In this document: piece after piece, positions 1 to 5,556 of the stretch
Numbering within the stretch: the first letter of the stretch is position 1
How the letters are laid out: each line of letters begins with the position of its first letter
NCBI GenBank assembly: GCA_012797845.1
Contig: JAAZOH010000032.1
Coordinates: 1-36,649 of the forward strand
Length of the DNA stretch: 36,649 bases
Direction: 5' to 3'
From: Candidatus Beckwithbacteria bacterium
GTDB lineage: Bacteria > Patescibacteriota > Microgenomatia > UBA1400 > UBA1449
Translations under genes and position numbers: made by a program
Notes under the pieces: model-generated
What the model saw: only the letters and a program-made list of their open reading frames with translations
Told to the model about the DNA's origin: nothing
Databases searched by the model: none

Positions 1-1759
1 TACTAAAACCCTCTTCGAGATAAGTCGGAAGTTTCCATAAACTGCCAAATGGTGGCACTGAGCCAGGTTCCAAGCCTGTAGCTTTTTTAAGCAACTCCTT
101 ACTACCGATTGAAACATCCTTTTTACCGGTAATCTGCCTAAGAGCTTTTAAATCTAACTTTTTGTCAGCTGATAGTACGGTCATAATGGCTTGACCGTCA
201 GCTTCTAAAAGCAGCGCTTTTGCGTTTTCTTCTGGTTTAGTTTTAGAAATAGCAATAGCTTGCTCACAGGTGAAAACAGGCTCGTGTTCAAATATTTCGA
301 AAGCAACTTTTTCTGTTTCCAGATAATTTTTGATTTGCTCAAAGATTGAACCAGCTGGCTTACTACCCATTGAGCGGACCTGAACCCCAAGCTCTTTAAG
401 CTGCTCGTCAGTAGCTTGCGAGGGTGCATTAACTACAGCAGTGATACCAGAAGTGGCACAAGGAAAAGCCATAACTTCTCGTAAATTGGGTTCGCCTAAA
501 ATAACCATCAAAAGCCGGTCAAAACCAGGAGCAATGCCACCATGAGGTGGGACACCATATTGGAAAGCGGTAAGTAGGTGTTCAAATTGCTGGCTTTGTG
601 CTTTGCTAAAACCAATCAAGTCAAAAATCTTTTGCTGGATTTCCGGCTGGTGAATTCGGATGCTACCACCGCCCACTTCGTAGCCATTTAAGACCAAATC
701 ATGTTGCAAGCCCCGAACTTTGGTTGGATCAGTGTCTAAAAGAGGAATATCATCTGGATGGGGAGCGGTAAACATATGGTGAGATGGGGCAAACTTAGCG
801 CTTCCAGAACCATGGAAAAAATCATCCTCAGATTGCTCAGTAAATAGTGGAAAATCTAGAGTCCAAGCAAAGGCTAGTTCATTAGGATCATTTTTATTTT
901 GGCGTAAGTCCGGTTTATCAGTGCCATATTTTTCCATAACTTCATGGTGAGAAAGGCGAGGCCAGGGACTTTGACTGATATGTTTATCCGGGAATAAAGT
1001 TTCTACCATTTTAGTAAAGATCGCTTCAATTAATTGAAGAATATCTTCCTGGGTCACAAAAGACATTTCGATATCAAGCTGGGTAAACTCACCATAAGCC
1101 CGGTCAGCTCTGGCATCTTCATCTCGAAAACAGCGGGCAAATTGAAAATAGCGCTCCAGTCCAGCTACCATCAGCATTTGCTTATACTGCTGAGGGCTTT
1201 GAGGAAGGGCGTAAAATTTTCCGGGTTGTAATCTTGATGGGACTAAAAAGTCCCGAGCGCCTTCTGGAGTGGTTTTAGTCAGCATAGGAGTTTCAGTTTC
1301 CACAAAATCCTGAGCAATTAGTTCGTTGCGTAGAAACTGAGCTACCTTGCTGCGCAGTTTCATATAAGCATTGAGCCGAGGCCGGCGCAGATCTAGATAA
1401 CGGTATTTAAGCCGTAACTCTTCAGCGATTTCATGACCACTAGTATCAATCGGGAATGGCAACTCTTTTGATTTGTTAATAATTTGAAAACCTTTAACCT
1501 GAACCTCGACTTCTCCGGTTGGCAAGTTAGGATTAATCATATTGTCTGGCCGTTTGGCAACCAGGCCATGAATTTCTAGCACATCTTCGGGATGGACTTT
1601 GCCCAATTTGCTATCGCCAACTACTTGGACTTTGCCACTGCGGTCCCGCAACTCGATAAAAACGACTTTACCGTGATCACGGATAGTATTGACCCAGCCA
1701 TTCAATGTTACTTCCTGACCAACTAATTCTGGGGTTTGGAGAGTGAGAGTGCGAGACAT
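1..1759 (-). CDS. aspS: Aspartyl-tRNA synthetase fused to a YbaK-type editing domain (3' end outside window)
   Basis: Charges tRNA-Asp with aspartate in the cytoplasm. The ATG lies at 1759-1757 and 586 codons are visible before the window edge. Residues about 1-110 form the OB-fold anticodon-binding domain. The class II core follows, with bacterial-type signatures (TPEGARDFLVPSR, CFRDEDARADR) and motif 3 (GIAPGFDRLLMVILGEPNLR). The usual GAD insertion is missing: PDLR near residue 283 runs almost straight into FAWTLDFPLF. After the synthetase ends near residue 465, a second domain begins that matches the YbaK/ProX deacylase family: Lys514 in ENAKALLL fits the family's catalytic lysine, and GLEPGSVPPFG (562-572) is its signature loop. 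The OB-fold loop reads RDHG; His here is the residue seen in non-discriminating AspRS, which also aspartylates tRNA-Asn. The T-box leader upstream suggests control by uncharged tRNA. The synthetase call is certain; the fusion is read directly, and its editing role is inferred. Confidence 0.95.
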   Translation of the reverse strand, partial: MSRTLTLQTPELVGQEVTLNGWVNTIRDHGKVVFIELRDRSGKVQVVGDSKLGKVHPEDVLEIHGLVAKRPDNMINPNLPTGEVEVQVKGFQIINKSKELPFPIDTSGHEIAEELRLKYRYLDLRRPRLNAYMKLRSKVAQFLRNELIAQDFVETETPMLTKTTPEGARDFLVPSRLQPGKFYALPQSPQQYKQMLMVAGLERYFQFARCFRDEDARADRAYGEFTQLDIEMSFVTQEDILQLIEAIFTKMVETLFPDKHISQSPWPRLSHHEVMEKYGTDKPDLRQNKNDPNELAFAWTLDFPLFTEQSEDDFFHGSGSAKFAPSHHMFTAPHPDDIPLLDTDPTKVRGLQHDLVLNGYEVGGGSIRIHQPEIQQKIFDLIGFSKAQSQQFEHLLTAFQYGVPPHGGIAPGFDRLLMVILGEPNLREVMAFPCATSGITAVVNAPSQATDEQLKELGVQVRSMGSKPAGSIFEQIKNYLETEKVAFEIFEHEPVFTCEQAIAISKTKPEENAKALLLEADGQAIMTVLSADKKLDLKALRQITGKKDVSIGSKELLKKATGLEPGSVPPFGSLWKLPTYLEEGFS

Positions 1760-1769
1760 ATCTTTTTTT

Positions 1770-1851
1770 GTGTCATTCTGAGTCCTGAGTTTATCGAAGG
1801 GCGAAGGATCTTGTAAGATCCTTCAGTCATTTCATTTCTTCAGGATGACAC
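1770..1851. repeat. Dispersed palindromic repeat, copy 1 (aspS leader)
   Basis: Ends pair as GTGTCAT/ATGACAC plus CTGA/TCAG. An inner perfect 10-bp palindrome, GAAGGATCTT/AAGATCCTTC, lies at 1803-1824. Read on the minus strand, the repeat ends in AATGACA 11 nt before the aspS ATG. Four other copies in the window share the TGTCATT...AATGACA ends. Confidence 0.75.
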
Positions 1852-1874
1852 TAATATTATTTTAATAAGGCTCA

Positions 1875-1942
1875 TCCGCCTGCGTTCTTGAGGTTGCACA
1901 TAGGCTTATTCAGCCTCGTTTACCTCATGATACTGCGGCGGA
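1875..1942 (-). promoter_or_regulatory. Nested stem-loop in the aspS leader, downstream of the T-box terminator
   Basis: On the minus strand three nested helices are visible: TCCGCC/GGCGGA (1937-1942 with 1875-1880), TGAGGT/ACCTCA (1922-1927 with 1889-1894) and AGGCT/AGCCT (1912-1916 with 1902-1906). Two internal loops separate them. An 8-bp AT-rich hairpin, GTTGTACT/AGTACAAC, lies between this and the T-box terminator. It could be a second regulatory element or a mobile palindrome. No family was recognised. Confidence 0.4.
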
Positions 1943-1981
1943 TTGTTGTACTATTTTTATTTTAAAAATCTAAAGTACAAC

Positions 1982-2142
1982 AAAAAACCGCCCGAGCTTT
2001 TTAAAAAGAGCCATAAGGCGGTACCATCTTTTATTATACTTTTCCAGCTATCACGGGCTTACCCGACTTAGTTTTGGCTAAGTAGCGTGTTGTTTTGCAA
2101 CTTATCTGGTGTCAGCAGACTCAAACGCTTTTTCTAAATTAT
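1982..2142 (-). promoter_or_regulatory. T-box riboswitch with minimal specifier hairpin, upstream of aspS
   Basis: The antiterminator is textbook. AAAAGA (2032-2027) pairs with TCTTTT around the 7-nt bulge TGGTACC (2026-2020), and GCC/GGC closes a TTAT loop. The competing terminator is ACCGCC/GGCGGT followed by T6 (stem 2022-2017 with 1992-1987). Upstream lie CGGG-TAAG-CCCG and ACTTAG/CTAAGT hairpins. Instead of the long canonical Stem I there is a 4-bp hairpin, TCTG-CTGACAC-CAGA (2119-2105), whose loop shows the Asp codon GAC (2113-2111). The bulge UGGU is compatible with the acceptor end of a tRNA. Uncharged tRNA-Asp should stabilise the antiterminator and allow aspS transcription. The element aligns with the serS leader at 32555-32702. 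Confidence 0.88.
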
Positions 2143-2148
2143 GCTCTT

Positions 2149-2177
2149 ATTATAAGAAAGAAATGATTAATGGTCAA
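2149..2177 (-). promoter_or_regulatory. Sigma-70-type promoter of the aspS T-box transcript
   Basis: On the minus strand a TTGACC -35 box (2177-2172) is separated by 17 bp from a perfect TATAAT -10 box (2154-2149). Transcription should begin near 2142, just before the T-box fold. Confidence 0.8.
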
Positions 2178-2202
2178 TGAGCTAGCAATATTAAATATGT
2201 GA

Positions 2203-2232
2203 TTGACAGATTGATAAAAGTGTTTTTACAAT
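2203..2232 (+). promoter_or_regulatory. Sigma-70-type promoter of the first small gene
   Basis: Consensus TTGACA (2203-2208), an 18-bp spacer and TACAAT (2227-2232). It points into the structured leader and small ORF at 2395. It is back to back with the aspS promoter, about 25 bp away. Confidence 0.7.
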
Positions 2233-2239
2233 ATACGTA

Positions 2240-2382
2240 TATGATAAGTAATTCTGCTTACCAATTTATTACCTTTCAAGTCCGCGCTCTTTGGATGCTT
2301 ATTTGCGCGGATAATACAGGAGGTAAAGCGTAAATAGATAAAAATATAAAAACGTAAACCTCCTGAAAATGGAGGTTTTTTA
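2240..2382 (+). promoter_or_regulatory. Attenuator-like leader, copy 1
   Basis: A TCCGCGC/GCGCGGA hairpin (2281-2311 region) precedes three mutually exclusive segments: CAGGAGGT (2317-2324), ACCTCCTG (2358-2365) and GGAGGTTT (2371-2378). The first two can pair over 8 bp. The second and third form a hairpin followed directly by a T-run, which is a classic intrinsic terminator. The small gene starts just after it. A second leader with the same plan lies at 3409-3537. The first segment is also an ideal ribosome-binding sequence. Confidence 0.6.
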
Positions 2383-2394
2383 ATGAGGAGAAAT

Positions 2395-2565
2395 ATGAAT
2401 GAAACAATTGAACATTTAAGTGAAAGAGAAATTAACGAAGCTATTGGCTTAGATCCTGATAAGATTGCAGCTGTTGGGGAATTAGTAGCAGAGGCAGCAG
2501 AAGCTGGTAATTGGGATAAACAAATAGAAGAATTAGGTTTAGGAAGCGATTATTGCGATGACTAA
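2395..2565 (+). CDS. Small acidic hypothetical protein (56 aa)
   Basis: I do not recognise this protein. It has 56 residues, is strongly acidic and probably helical, with an Ala/Glu-rich centre (VGELVAEAAEAGNWDKQIEE) and a CDD tail. It has no membrane segment or signal peptide. I chose the ATG at 2395 because AGGAG sits 4-5 nt upstream. An in-frame ATG at 2383 would fall right against the terminator T-run. Most genes in this window lack a Shine-Dalgarno sequence, so the strong one here sets this locus apart. The attenuator-like leader suggests conditional expression. The protein resembles the 69-aa product at 3561 in size and acidity, but I see no sequence similarity. It is probably real given its promoter, leader and ribosome-binding site. 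Confidence 0.6.
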   Translation: MNETIEHLSEREINEAIGLDPDKIAAVGELVAEAAEAGNWDKQIEELGLGSDYCDD

Positions 2566-2765
2566 TTTTTTTAAAAAGTAAAAATTGAAGAAAGGTGAGA
2601 AAAAAATACCAAATCATGAAAGTGAAAGAAAATAAATTGCCATATAGCTGGTCCATTAATAGGTAATTTATTAAAAATAATAGGAAAATTTAGCTCATTA
2701 AAAATTGGAGTAGTAAATAAAAATCAGATTCAAAAATTTTCAAAAAATTGAAGATTTCTGTGCCT

Positions 2766-2840
2766 GATTTTGTCTGTTGAACCAATCTGGTCTGGTTCAT
2801 GCCTTAGGTCTGTGGCCTAAGTGAAAGCGGAGGCAAAATC
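2766..2840 (+). ncRNA. Candidate three-way-junction RNA element upstream of a small basic ORF
   Basis: An outer helix GATTTTG (2766-2772) / CAAAATC (2834-2840) encloses two hairpins: GAACCA/TGGTTC (2779-2784, 2793-2798) and CTTAGG/CCTAAG (2803-2808, 2816-2821). GCCT just before the outer helix could instead pair with AGGC, giving an alternative fold. The element ends 28 nt before the start of the 38-aa ORF, so it is most likely a cis-acting leader. No Rfam family was recognised by eye. Between 2566 and 2765 I see only AT-rich sequence. Confidence 0.45.
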
Positions 2841-2868
2841 TCTTGAACTATCTGGTAAAGGAGACTAT

Positions 2869-2985
2869 ATGTGTACATATGTTAATCCTAATAAGCGAAA
2901 TCCAGAAGTAAGAAAACGCAATCGAGATCGACTGAAGGAGCAAAACAGAAAGGCTCGGAGGAAGAGATTGAGCAAGAAGCAATAA
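2869..2985 (+). CDS. Very small, highly basic protein (38 aa)
   Basis: The ORF begins with MCTYVNPNKR and runs on with about sixteen Arg or Lys residues, ending in RLSKKQ. It has 38 residues. The ATG at 2869 is preceded by AAAGGAGA, a good Shine-Dalgarno sequence at correct spacing. The composition would fit an RNA-binding or ribosome-associated peptide, but no family is recognised. The three-way-junction element lies just upstream and a strong hairpin (3030-3069) downstream. It sits between the two acidic small proteins, on the same strand. Its reality rests on the ribosome-binding site, the biased composition and the context. Confidence 0.5.
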   Translation: MCTYVNPNKRNPEVRKRNRDRLKEQNRKARRKRLSKKQ

Positions 2986-3029
2986 GTAACCATATATTCT
3001 TGCTAAGTCGGTGATCGCTTTCGCCGAAA

Positions 3030-3069
3030 AGTGCCTTTGCGGCAAAACGCAAACTGCCGCAAAGGCACT
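3030..3069. repeat. Perfect 15-bp stem-loop
   Basis: Arms 3030-3044 and 3055-3069 (AGTGCCTTTGCGGCA and its exact reverse complement) flank a 10-nt loop, AAACGCAAAC. There is no immediate T-run in either direction, so it is not a plain terminator. It follows the 38-aa ORF and may protect or end that transcript. Confidence 0.7.
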
Positions 3070-3197
3070 CTAGAATTTTAAAACCAACCAGTAAGTAAAA
3101 AAATATAAACACCATCAGAGAAAACATTGCTACTCCAGCCAGGAGAAAATAAATTTAAAAATAATAGCATTTTAAAATTTATAACTCCCTCGGCACT

Positions 3198-3295
3198 AAG
3201 TCAGTAACACATCACATATGTGGAGTTAAAATATGAATCATGGGTAGTGAGTATGAATTATGATTTTGACTCCAGATCAAATGTGTTACTGACTT
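3198..3295. repeat. Long imperfect hairpin with 15-bp perfect terminal arms
   Basis: Outer arms AAGTCAGTAACACAT (3198-3212) and its exact complement (3281-3295) enclose a second helix, TGGAGTTAAAAT/ATTTTGACTCCA (3221-3232, 3263-3274), with one G-U pair. Nearly the whole 98 nt can fold into one rod. It could be a small RNA or a MITE-like palindrome. No target-site duplication was seen. Confidence 0.6.
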
Positions 3296-3303
3296 TTCAA
3301 AAT

Positions 3304-3352
3304 AAGACTTGCCTTGGCTGGCAATAGCGTCAGTCTAAGGCAAGTCTTTTCA
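3304..3352 (+). terminator. Strong stem-loop, likely terminator
   Basis: Arms AAGACTTGCCTT (3304-3315) and AAGGCAAGTCTT (3337-3348) form 12 bp. GGCTG/CAGTC extends them after a short internal loop, and the 3' arm runs into TTTTC. It lies 9 nt after the 98-nt rod, so the two may end one structured transcript. Confidence 0.5.
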
Positions 3353-3408
3353 AAAAAATTGAAACAAAATATATTTAGTACTTTTTTATGAAGCAGTACT
3401 TACCAAAA

Positions 3409-3537
3409 CAAAATCCTATCGCAACCATTAGCAGTCTTATTCTTGGGCTTATTATTGTCGTGGATTTTGGAGGAGGTAAGATTTGAAGAAATTTATAAAT
3501 TTATAAAAATTAACCTCCTCACAAAGGAGGTTTTTTA
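3409..3537 (+). promoter_or_regulatory. Attenuator-like leader, copy 2
   Basis: Same plan as 2240-2382. GAGGAGGT (3470-3477) pairs with ACCTCCTC (3513-3520) over 8 bp. Alternatively AACCTCCT pairs with AGGAGGTT (3525-3532), followed by a T-run. The first base pair has changed from C-G in copy 1 to G-C here, a compensatory change supporting the 1:2 pairing. TTG at 3483, 5 nt after GGAGGT, opens a 7-codon ORF (MKKFINL). Upstream sequence aligns with copy 1 (TCTT, GG, CTTATT, GGAT). CAAAATCC/GGATTTTG frames the upstream loop. Confidence 0.6.
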
Positions 3538-3560
3538 TGTTTAAAAGGAGGTGAGTTAGT

Positions 3561-3770
3561 ATGATAAAAGGAGGTCGAGAAAGTTCTTTTACTGGATGGG
3601 AGTTGGTGATAGCTGAATTTGCAGAAAAACGTCGTTTTATTGCTGCAGTATATGGTGAAGAGATATTGAATGATTTATCCCCACAAGATACTAGATTATT
3701 ATATAGACATGCTCAATTGGTTGGTTTATGTGGTCAGCAAGAACAGCAAGAATTCGATAAGGCAGCTTGA
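3561..3770 (+). CDS. Small hypothetical protein (69 aa)
   Basis: I do not recognise this protein. It has 69 residues, is soluble and likely helical (GWELVIAEFAEKRRFIAAVY, then ILNDLSPQDTRLLYRHAQLV), with a Gln-rich tail. It has no signal peptide or membrane segment. AAAGGAGGTGA lies 9-10 nt upstream of the ATG and matches the full anti-Shine-Dalgarno sequence, the strongest ribosome-binding site in the window. The gene follows attenuator-like leader copy 2. It ends 12 bp from the convergent end of recJ, and TTGATT/AATCAA with a T-run across that gap can act as its terminator. Confidence 0.6.
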   Translation: MIKGGRESSFTGWELVIAEFAEKRRFIAAVYGEEILNDLSPQDTRLLYRHAQLVGLCGQQEQQEFDKAA

Positions 3771-3782
3771 TTTACATTAAAT

Positions 3783-5510
3783 CTAATCAACTTTTTTTAT
3801 ATCTTTAATAATAAGCTGAAGTGATTGATTGCCGTTCCAAGTATTCAAATCAAGTTGGTAGGCGATATCAGTGGTATCACCTTGTTGAAGATTGCTAAGC
3901 CAATCGCCAGCGGAAAAGTAGATGGCATCAATATTAGAATTTAGAGATTGCTGATGTAAAGTTAGTTTTAAGTGTTTGGCTTGCTGTCCAACTGGTCGTA
4001 GAGATTCCACTTGAACATTGCGGGTAATAAAGACAGGTCGGGAATTTGCCAGGCCAAAAGGGGCAAATTTTTCTAAATCGTGATAGAGATCAAAACTTAA
4101 ATCATTAAAATCTAGTTCTAGATCAGCTTCCAAAGTAGGGACGAGTAGTTTTCCGTCAATTATTTCTTCGGCTCTGGCTTGTAGTTTATGAGAAACAGTG
4201 GCAATTTTATCAGTTTCCAAAGAAAAACCAGCTGCCATAGGATGGCCGCCCAACTCCAAAAATTCCTCCTCAAATTCTCGAAGTAGAGCAATAATATCAA
4301 CTCCTGGAACAGAGCGAACTGAGCCTTTAGCGACACCATCCAAAGTAGCCATGACAATAGCAGGGCGGTGAAATTGCTCAGTTAATTTACCGGCAATCAG
4401 ACCAATCACCCCGGGATTATAGGTAGTTGAATCAGTAATTAAAAGCTTTTCTAGATGTTCTTTGTCAGTAAAAAGTTTTAGAGCATTGTCTAAACTTTGT
4501 TTAGTCAAACCCTGTCTGGTTTTATTGATACTGCCCAAATCAAGAGCTAAACGAATAGCCTTACCCTGGTCTTTGGTGCAGAGTAGGCGAAGAGAATTAA
4601 GACTATGCTCTAATCGGCCGGTAGCATTAAGTCTGGGGGCAATGATAAAACCGACATGGTAAGTATTTAAATCAGCGTTGAGATCGATTTGGGCTTCGGT
4701 CATCAAAGCTTTTAAGCCTGGTCTAGATGTTTTGGCTAGCAGCTTTAAACCCAAGCTGACGATTTGACGATTGATGCCTAGTAAAGGAATGATATCGGCG
4801 ATGATGCCAATGGTAGCTAGCTCTAGTAAATTTTCCAGAAAGTTTGGTTTTTGACCTTTAAAATGCTGCCAGATTTTTTTAGCTAGCAAAAAAGATACTC
4901 CAGCCCCAGCAGTTTGAATTGAGTGAATCACCGCTAAAGCATCTGGATAGGTTGCCTTGGTTTTAACCTTATTTTCCGGATATTTATGAGAAGTATGGTG
5001 GGCTTCGTGATGATCAGTGATAATAACATCAATGCCCAACTTATTGGCATGCTGAACTCCCTCAAAAGCAACGATACCATTATCAACGGTCATTAAAAGA
5101 TCTGGTTTGCCCAGCTGTTTGATAACTGCATCAATACCATCAGGTTTGAGACCATAACCTTGTTCTTCCCGGTGGGGTAGGAAAGGCATGACCTTAAAAC
5201 CTAAAGCATGCAATGTTTCCCACATGATAGCGGTAGCAGTAATACCGTCAGCATCATAATCACCATAGATGACAATTTTTTCTTTATTTTTTAGAGCTTT
5301 TTCTAGGCGTTTTAAAACCTTAGTGATTTGGGTTTTGGGAATCGCTAATTTTTCAATACTAATATCTTCCAGTTTAGCTTTTTGAAAAAAGACTTCCTGA
5401 TCTTGTTTTGACGATAAGCCACGATTTTTTAGCAATGCATCAATGATGGCTTGCAAACGATTTTTAGTATCTGGTTTGAGGTGGGATTTGACCTGCCACA
5501 CTGATTGCAT
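3783..5510 (-). CDS. recJ: Single-stranded-DNA exonuclease RecJ
   Basis: A 5'-3' single-stranded-DNA exonuclease of the DHH phosphoesterase family, acting in recombination and mismatch or base-excision repair. At 575 residues it has normal RecJ length. The metal-binding motifs are all present: DYDADG at 84-89, VDNG at 142-145 and TDHH at 165-168. The DHHA1 signature GGHPMAAGFS lies near residue 405. The C-terminal part (about 450-575) is the OB-fold region that grips DNA. The ATG at 5510 opens MQSVWQVKSH, with no Shine-Dalgarno sequence. The gene is divergent from the CCA-adding enzyme, with 46 bp between starts, and convergent with the small ORF at 3561. No defect is visible. Confidence 0.96.
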   Translation of the reverse strand: MQSVWQVKSHLKPDTKNRLQAIIDALLKNRGLSSKQDQEVFFQKAKLEDISIEKLAIPKTQITKVLKRLEKALKNKEKIVIYGDYDADGITATAIMWETLHALGFKVMPFLPHREEQGYGLKPDGIDAVIKQLGKPDLLMTVDNGIVAFEGVQHANKLGIDVIITDHHEAHHTSHKYPENKVKTKATYPDALAVIHSIQTAGAGVSFLLAKKIWQHFKGQKPNFLENLLELATIGIIADIIPLLGINRQIVSLGLKLLAKTSRPGLKALMTEAQIDLNADLNTYHVGFIIAPRLNATGRLEHSLNSLRLLCTKDQGKAIRLALDLGSINKTRQGLTKQSLDNALKLFTDKEHLEKLLITDSTTYNPGVIGLIAGKLTEQFHRPAIVMATLDGVAKGSVRSVPGVDIIALLREFEEEFLELGGHPMAAGFSLETDKIATVSHKLQARAEEIIDGKLLVPTLEADLELDFNDLSFDLYHDLEKFAPFGLANSRPVFITRNVQVESLRPVGQQAKHLKLTLHQQSLNSNIDAIYFSAGDWLSNLQQGDTTDIAYQLDLNTWNGNQSLQLIIKDIKKVD

Positions 5511-5543
5511 AGGTATTGGTTACATTAATATTGTTTCTCACGT

Positions 5544-5549
5544 TATAAT
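5544..5549 (+). promoter_or_regulatory. -10 box of a leaderless cca transcript
   Basis: Perfect TATAAT with 7 nt to the ATG at 5557, so transcription should start at or next to the start codon. The -35 region (TACATT at 5521-5526, 17-bp spacer) is weak. Confidence 0.5.
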
Positions 5550-5556
5550 AACTTTC

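Noticed and set aside
2615-2750. Possible bacteriocin-like peptide (frame containing IAGPLIGNLLKIIGKF)
   Set aside because: The amphipathic stretch is tempting, but the frame has no ATG, GTG or TTG start after the preceding stop, and the adjacent ATG frame ends after 16 codons.
2766-2840. Known riboswitch class (purine, fluoride, preQ1)
   Set aside because: A three-way junction is present, but the junction and loop sequences do not match the conserved cores I know.
3250-3335. 27-codon frame (MSMNYDFDS...) within the long hairpin
   Set aside because: No ribosome-binding site, and the sequence is fully explained by the inverted repeats.
3030-3352. tmRNA, RNase P RNA, SRP RNA or 6S RNA
   Set aside because: None of their conserved core motifs (tRNA-like ends, GAAA-rich SRP tip, P4 core) could be found.
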